In this document: one piece after another, positions 60,245 through 64,000 of the stretch
Position numbering within the stretch: position 1 is the stretch's first letter
Layout of the letters: every line of letters begins with the position of its first letter
Assembly (NCBI RefSeq): GCF_018122595.1
Contig: NZ_JAGRQH010000003.1
Span: forward strand, 248,001-312,000
Reading direction: 5' to 3'
Length of the DNA: 64,000 nt
From: Neokomagataea anthophila
Lineage (GTDB): Bacteria > Pseudomonadota > Alphaproteobacteria > Acetobacterales > Acetobacteraceae
The notes under the pieces: generated by a model
Told to the model about the DNA's origin: nothing
Databases searched by the model: none
What the model saw: only the letters and a program-made list of their open reading frames with translations
Program-made: the position numbers and the translations under genes

Positions 60245-62217
60245 CAGAAACCAACCTCCACACGACCACTATTGCTGTCACCAAGATTACGGTAACGTGC
60301 AAGAGCGGTTAAAGGGAAGAACTGTTTGTAGCCGTGGTAGCGCAGATAAAAAACTTTAGGAAAGCCGACTGCATTATAGGGCTCTTCATGCCATTCGCCC
60401 TTTTCATCTTGGGCCTGCGTTAAGAATTGCACCCCACGTTGAACGGCATCACTATTACGCTCCCCAACAGCCATGAGACCCAAAACGGCCCATGCTGTTT
60501 GAGATGGTAGGCTTTCCTTATATTGGCCTGGCTCAGCACCTTCATAAGATGCGCAATCTTCGCCCCAGCCACCATCTTCGCGCTGCATGCGTTTCAACCA
60601 TGCAATTGCGCGTTGGATCATAGGGTCTTCATGTGGGACGCCTGCGATGTTGAGGGCACATAATACAGACCATGTTCCATAAATATAGTTTGTACCCCAG
60701 CGCCCGAACCAACTGCCATCGCTCTCTTGCTCATTGCGTAAATACGTTAAGGCGCGCTCAATCGTAGGGCGATCTTCTGCGTGATCTAGTTGCGCCAAGA
60801 AAGAAATACACCGCGCTGAGACGTCTGCCGTCGGAGGGTCTAACAAGGCTCCGTGATCTGAAAATGGAATATGGTTGAGCAGATCAAGATCATTATCGAT
60901 GTCAAATGCGCCCCATCCACCATTGGTACTTTGCATACCAATAATCCATTCACGTGCGCGTTCAATTGCTTCGTGGTTCCTCTCGGGGTCAACACGATGC
61001 AAGAGCATGCCAACGACGGCTGTATCGTCGACATCAGGATAGTAGTCATTTTCGTATTGAAAAGCCCAACCGCCAGGGCGAAGATCTGGCGACGTATTAA
61101 TTGTCCAATCGCCTTTAACGTCTAAAATCTGGCGGTCACGGAGCCATGCCGCGCTGCGACGTAATGATGCCATTGTTTCTTCGCGCTGAGTTGCACGAGG
61201 GCCGGAAGCAGCTTCCATCATGGCGAGGCCAGATAGCCCCGTGTCCCAAACAGGTGAGACACAAGGTTGGCAATAAATTTCGCCATTCTTTTCAACCAAT
61301 AAATCCTGAATGGACTGCCATGCCGTGACCACACGCGGGTCTTCATCTGCAACGCCGAGGGCACGGTACATCATCACGACATTGGCCATGGCAGGATAAA
61401 TTGCTCCAAGCCCCCCCTCGCTGAGGCGCGGTTCAATGAAATCAATGGCAGCTTTGATAGCTTTGTCGTGGATTTTACGTGGAATACGGGGAACGATCGG
61501 GCGCAACGCCGTATCAAGATGCTTGAAAAAGCGACCCCATTGTGAGCGAAATGGTCCTTGGATCCAGTCCTTTACGTCTTCTGGTGGCTGAACGAAAAGT
61601 TCTTGGACGTGAATGTTTCGTGGGTTAATGGCGCACGGACGCAGTGCTGCTAAGACCAAGAGGGGCGCAACAACTGTGCGTGACCAGTAAGACATATTCC
61701 ACATGGAAAAGAATGCCTTACGCGGTAGTAGCATTAGCTCAACAGGCATAACGGGCGTTGCATGCCAAGGCACTTCGCCAAAAAGTGCCAGTTGAAAACG
61801 TGTGAAGACATTACTATGCGCGGCGCCGCCATGATCTAAAATGGCTTCACGTGCACGCGTCATATGAGGAGCGTTGATGTCATCCCCGATGGCTTTTAAG
61901 GCAAAATAGGCTTTAACACTGGCGGAAAGATCAAAGCCGCCATCGTGGTAAAGGGGCCATCCACCATGCTGGCCCTGAATGCGCCGTAGGTACGCGCCTA
62001 TTTTCGTCTGACGCTCTACGTCGATGCGGTCTAGGTAGTGTTCCAGCAGAATGTATTCTGCTGGGATGGTTGCATCTGCTTCCAGTTCGAAAACCCAATG
62101 TCCATCCGCTTTTTGGCGTCCACCAAGTGCCTTATGGGCGCCTTCAATGGCCCGCTCGACCGCCGCGTTATCGGTCTTCGCGTCGTTCGTTTTTTCGCGC
62201 ACCATAGTCTCGCTCAC
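60244..62217 (-). CDS. shc: squalene-hopene cyclase
   Basis: Cyclises squalene to hopene/hopanol in the membrane. About 657 residues from the GTG at 62217, which has GGGAGG nine bases before; an ATG ten codons upstream lies before that site and is rejected. The catalytic DVDDTA motif is at about 395-400, and several QW repeats are present (QSTNGGWGAFD, QREDGGWGED). It lies between hpnE and hpnG. Confidence 0.96.
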   Translation of the reverse strand: MSETMVREKTNDAKTDNAAVERAIEGAHKALGGRQKADGHWVFELEADATIPAEYILLEHYLDRIDVERQTKIGAYLRRIQGQHGGWPLYHDGGFDLSASVKAYFALKAIGDDINAPHMTRAREAILDHGGAAHSNVFTRFQLALFGEVPWHATPVMPVELMLLPRKAFFSMWNMSYWSRTVVAPLLVLAALRPCAINPRNIHVQELFVQPPEDVKDWIQGPFRSQWGRFFKHLDTALRPIVPRIPRKIHDKAIKAAIDFIEPRLSEGGLGAIYPAMANVVMMYRALGVADEDPRVVTAWQSIQDLLVEKNGEIYCQPCVSPVWDTGLSGLAMMEAASGPRATQREETMASLRRSAAWLRDRQILDVKGDWTINTSPDLRPGGWAFQYENDYYPDVDDTAVVGMLLHRVDPERNHEAIERAREWIIGMQSTNGGWGAFDIDNDLDLLNHIPFSDHGALLDPPTADVSARCISFLAQLDHAEDRPTIERALTYLRNEQESDGSWFGRWGTNYIYGTWSVLCALNIAGVPHEDPMIQRAIAWLKRMQREDGGWGEDCASYEGAEPGQYKESLPSQTAWAVLGLMAVGERNSDAVQRGVQFLTQAQDEKGEWHEEPYNAVGFPKVFYLRYHGYKQFFPLTALARYRNLGDSNSGRVEVGF

Positions 62218-62351
62218 TAGACACTTCCTCCCTTTATTTTGGGGCATTGTTCATTGTGCAGCACTGGATAACGTGCGGCACTCTTGGTTGGCCATAAGGC
62301 TAAAAACGGTAATTATACCCTGCGTCACAGAGTTTGTCATCATAGAGTCAT

Positions 62352-63650
62352 CTATGTGACTGGGGAGCGAAACCCTGCCACAGACACAGCAGCTAGACCG
62401 GACTGAATGGCCCCTTCAATGGTGGAAGGCAGTTCCGTTTGTGTCCAGTCACCCGCCAAAACAAGATTATTCAGGCCGGTGATACTTTTCCCTTCTTTTG
62501 CGAGAGGACGTTTTTTGTCCTGCTCTGGCGTTGCGGCAAAGGTTGCACGTTTTTCTCTCAAGAGACGTGCGGGAGGCATGGCAACAGGGAGTGGAGTTGG
62601 CAGTACGGGGTCAAGCGCACGACGCACCTCAGACCAGATAGTCGCCAGCATTTCGCTGGAATCACGCTTGGCATATCGGTTTGCCGCACTGACGGTTACA
62701 GACAGAACATTTCCTTTGAGGAAGAGCCATTCAGAGACCCCTCCCACTAACCCGATAAAGCGGGCTTGATTGACCACACCGCGCGCTGTGACATTTTCTG
62801 GTAAACGGAAATGGGCATTGGCGATGCTTTCGAAAGCATCAGGTACGGTTAATGATGGCAGTAAATTTTTTGCAACGGGTGCTGTTACGGCCAATATAAC
62901 GTGGTCACCTTCCTCTACAGTGACGGTCCCAGTGGATGTTTCAAAAGACGTTATTCGTCCATGACTTTGGTTCAGACTGGTAACGCGTGTACCGCAATGA
63001 ATTTGAGCGTGATAGCGCTTTAAATATTCTATTGCAGGGTCAACCAAGCTTTCCGAAAGGCCTATTTTAGGAAAGCGGGGTAAGCAAGCATTGCCGCCGC
63101 GTGCTAGTGATTTTTGGACAATATTACCCAGCAGTCGGGCGCTTCCTGTTTCTAGGTCTGTATTGAGTGCAGAAATTGCAAAAGGCACTAATAATTTACG
63201 GCTTAGAGCCCCCTCGCCCAAGCAAGAGGCAACCGTTGTTTCGGCTTTAGCGCGTACAAGTTTCAGGAGAGCACCTAGCTCTTTCAGCTTCATTCCCGGG
63301 ACGCGGCGCCCTCCCGGCAAAACCCAAAAGGGAATTTTCCCGCGTGAAAGGCGTAATGTCCATCCGCGGTGTTCGGTAAGATCAAAAAAGGGAAAAATGG
63401 GTGCGTCAGGACCCGTAATGGTATCACGGGCGCCTATTATGTCGAGATAACGGAAGGTGAAGGCGTTGGCGGAAAGGAGAAGATGATTTCCGTTATCAAT
63501 AATGGCGTCGAGCGAACGATCATAGAAAGAGCGTGCACGTCCACCGCAAGCAGGTCCTGCTTCATAGATGGCTACTTGCGCTTGTGCGGCCAGCTCGACA
63601 GCTGCTGAAAGGCCAGCGAGGCCACCACCGATAATATGAACACGACTCAT
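62352..63650 (-). CDS. hpnE: hydroxysqualene dehydroxylase HpnE
   Basis: FAD-dependent amine-oxidase fold, about 432 residues. The N-terminal MSRVHIIGGGLAGLSAAVEL binds FAD, and the C-terminus has LVLAGDWTQTELPSTIEGAIQSG. It reduces hydroxysqualene to squalene after HpnD/HpnC. The ATG at 63650 is preferred to one 21 codons upstream because it begins the FAD motif; the ribosome site is weak, so coupling to hpnD is likely. Confidence 0.93.
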   Translation of the reverse strand: MSRVHIIGGGLAGLSAAVELAAQAQVAIYEAGPACGGRARSFYDRSLDAIIDNGNHLLLSANAFTFRYLDIIGARDTITGPDAPIFPFFDLTEHRGWTLRLSRGKIPFWVLPGGRRVPGMKLKELGALLKLVRAKAETTVASCLGEGALSRKLLVPFAISALNTDLETGSARLLGNIVQKSLARGGNACLPRFPKIGLSESLVDPAIEYLKRYHAQIHCGTRVTSLNQSHGRITSFETSTGTVTVEEGDHVILAVTAPVAKNLLPSLTVPDAFESIANAHFRLPENVTARGVVNQARFIGLVGGVSEWLFLKGNVLSVTVSAANRYAKRDSSEMLATIWSEVRRALDPVLPTPLPVAMPPARLLREKRATFAATPEQDKKRPLAKEGKSITGLNNLVLAGDWTQTELPSTIEGAIQSGLAAVSVAGFRSPVT

Positions 63651-63673
63651 AGAACAATAATGCCTGCTACTTA

Positions 63674-64000
63674 TTACTTTACATACGCGACCAAAGCGCG
63701 GGTGGCTCGCCATGCTTTGGAAACGCTTAATGCTTGATCGGGATTTTTCCAGCCACGTTTGAGTAGTGCGGATAAGACGGGCTCATAAGACGCCGCCATC
63801 ATGCGTGCGGGGCGCATGGCTGCTGCTTTACAACTGCGCATGGCCTGTTGTGCATCACGGAAGTGATCTTGTGCTCTGCGTGCCATGACACGACAAACGG
63901 GGTCTAGGCCGTGGGCATAGAGCGTCTCAGACGGGATAATTGGTACGTTAAATCGTTCCAGAAGTTCAGTAGGAAGATAAAGACGTCCACGTTGTGCGTC
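63674..64000 (-). CDS. hpnD: presqualene diphosphate synthase HpnD (C-terminal part; gene continues past the window)
   Basis: The last 108 codons of a trans-isoprenyl transferase. GRLYLPTELLERF (from position 63988 down) and the helix ARRAQDHFRDAQQAM are the C-terminal marks of squalene/phytoene synthases. HpnD joins two farnesyl diphosphates. Its stop is 24 bases before the hpnE start, so they share an operon. The start and catalytic Asp motifs are outside the window. Confidence 0.9.
   Translation of the reverse strand, partial: DAQRGRLYLPTELLERFNVPIIPSETLYAHGLDPVCRVMARRAQDHFRDAQQAMRSCKAAAMRPARMMAASYEPVLSALLKRGWKNPDQALSVSKAWRATRALVAYVK

Overview
The window looks like chromosome from an acetic acid bacterium or close relative (Alphaproteobacteria, Acetobacteraceae). 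Pointers are the hopanoid block hpnD-hpnE-shc-hpnG, a pyruvate dehydrogenase operon whose E1 beta carries its own lipoyl domain, the run tpiA-secG-pyrG-kdsA-eno-ftsB, a ppiD-trpEGDC operon, and a LexA gene with an alphaproteobacterial SOS box (GAAC-N7-GAAC). The family is inferred from gene content; the species cannot be read from the sequence.

Positions 1-43.7 kb are ordinary host chromosome. From the left come the purine genes (purL, purQ, a Rap1a/Tai-like secreted protein gene, purS, purC, then purB), a TerC-type membrane protein with a lytic transglycosylase and a CinA-C amidase, and the methionine importer metQNI. Next are ratA-lipA-lpdA-pdhC-pdhB-pdhA, trpC-D-G-E with ppiD, and tpiA-secG-pyrG-kdsA / eno-ftsB. 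The rest of this part holds rpmG, lexA, a lipoprotein, pgsA, uvrC, a dipeptidase, exonuclease III, a response regulator, an L,D-transpeptidase, a cation:proton antiporter, a GNAT enzyme, an RsmB-type methyltransferase and guaB.

Positions 43,779-57,401 are a foreign, strongly AT-rich island. It is bounded by a perfect 18-bp direct repeat that matches the 3' end of a tRNA-Gln(CUG) gene, which is intact at the right border. A tyrosine recombinase starts about 110 bp inside the left repeat. The island encodes a phage P2 gpA-like HUH replication endonuclease, a MobC-like protein and a relaxase-like protein, a coiled-coil protein apparently starting at CTG, and a MucR/Ros-like regulator without zinc ligands. 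It also carries a SNF2 helicase followed by an overlooked 55-residue basic protein, a five-gene group of unknown small proteins that includes a diverged duplicate pair, and a lone PilS-like type IV prepilin with no assembly genes. I read it as an integrative and mobilizable element that can probably replicate by a rolling-circle mechanism and depends on a helper for transfer. It is the most novel part of the window.

From 57.4 kb to the right end the host chromosome resumes with tRNA-Gln, ppx, rlmE and the leftward hopanoid operon hpnD (cut by the window edge)-hpnE-shc-hpnG, which makes and cyclises squalene and starts the ribosyl side chain of hopanoids.
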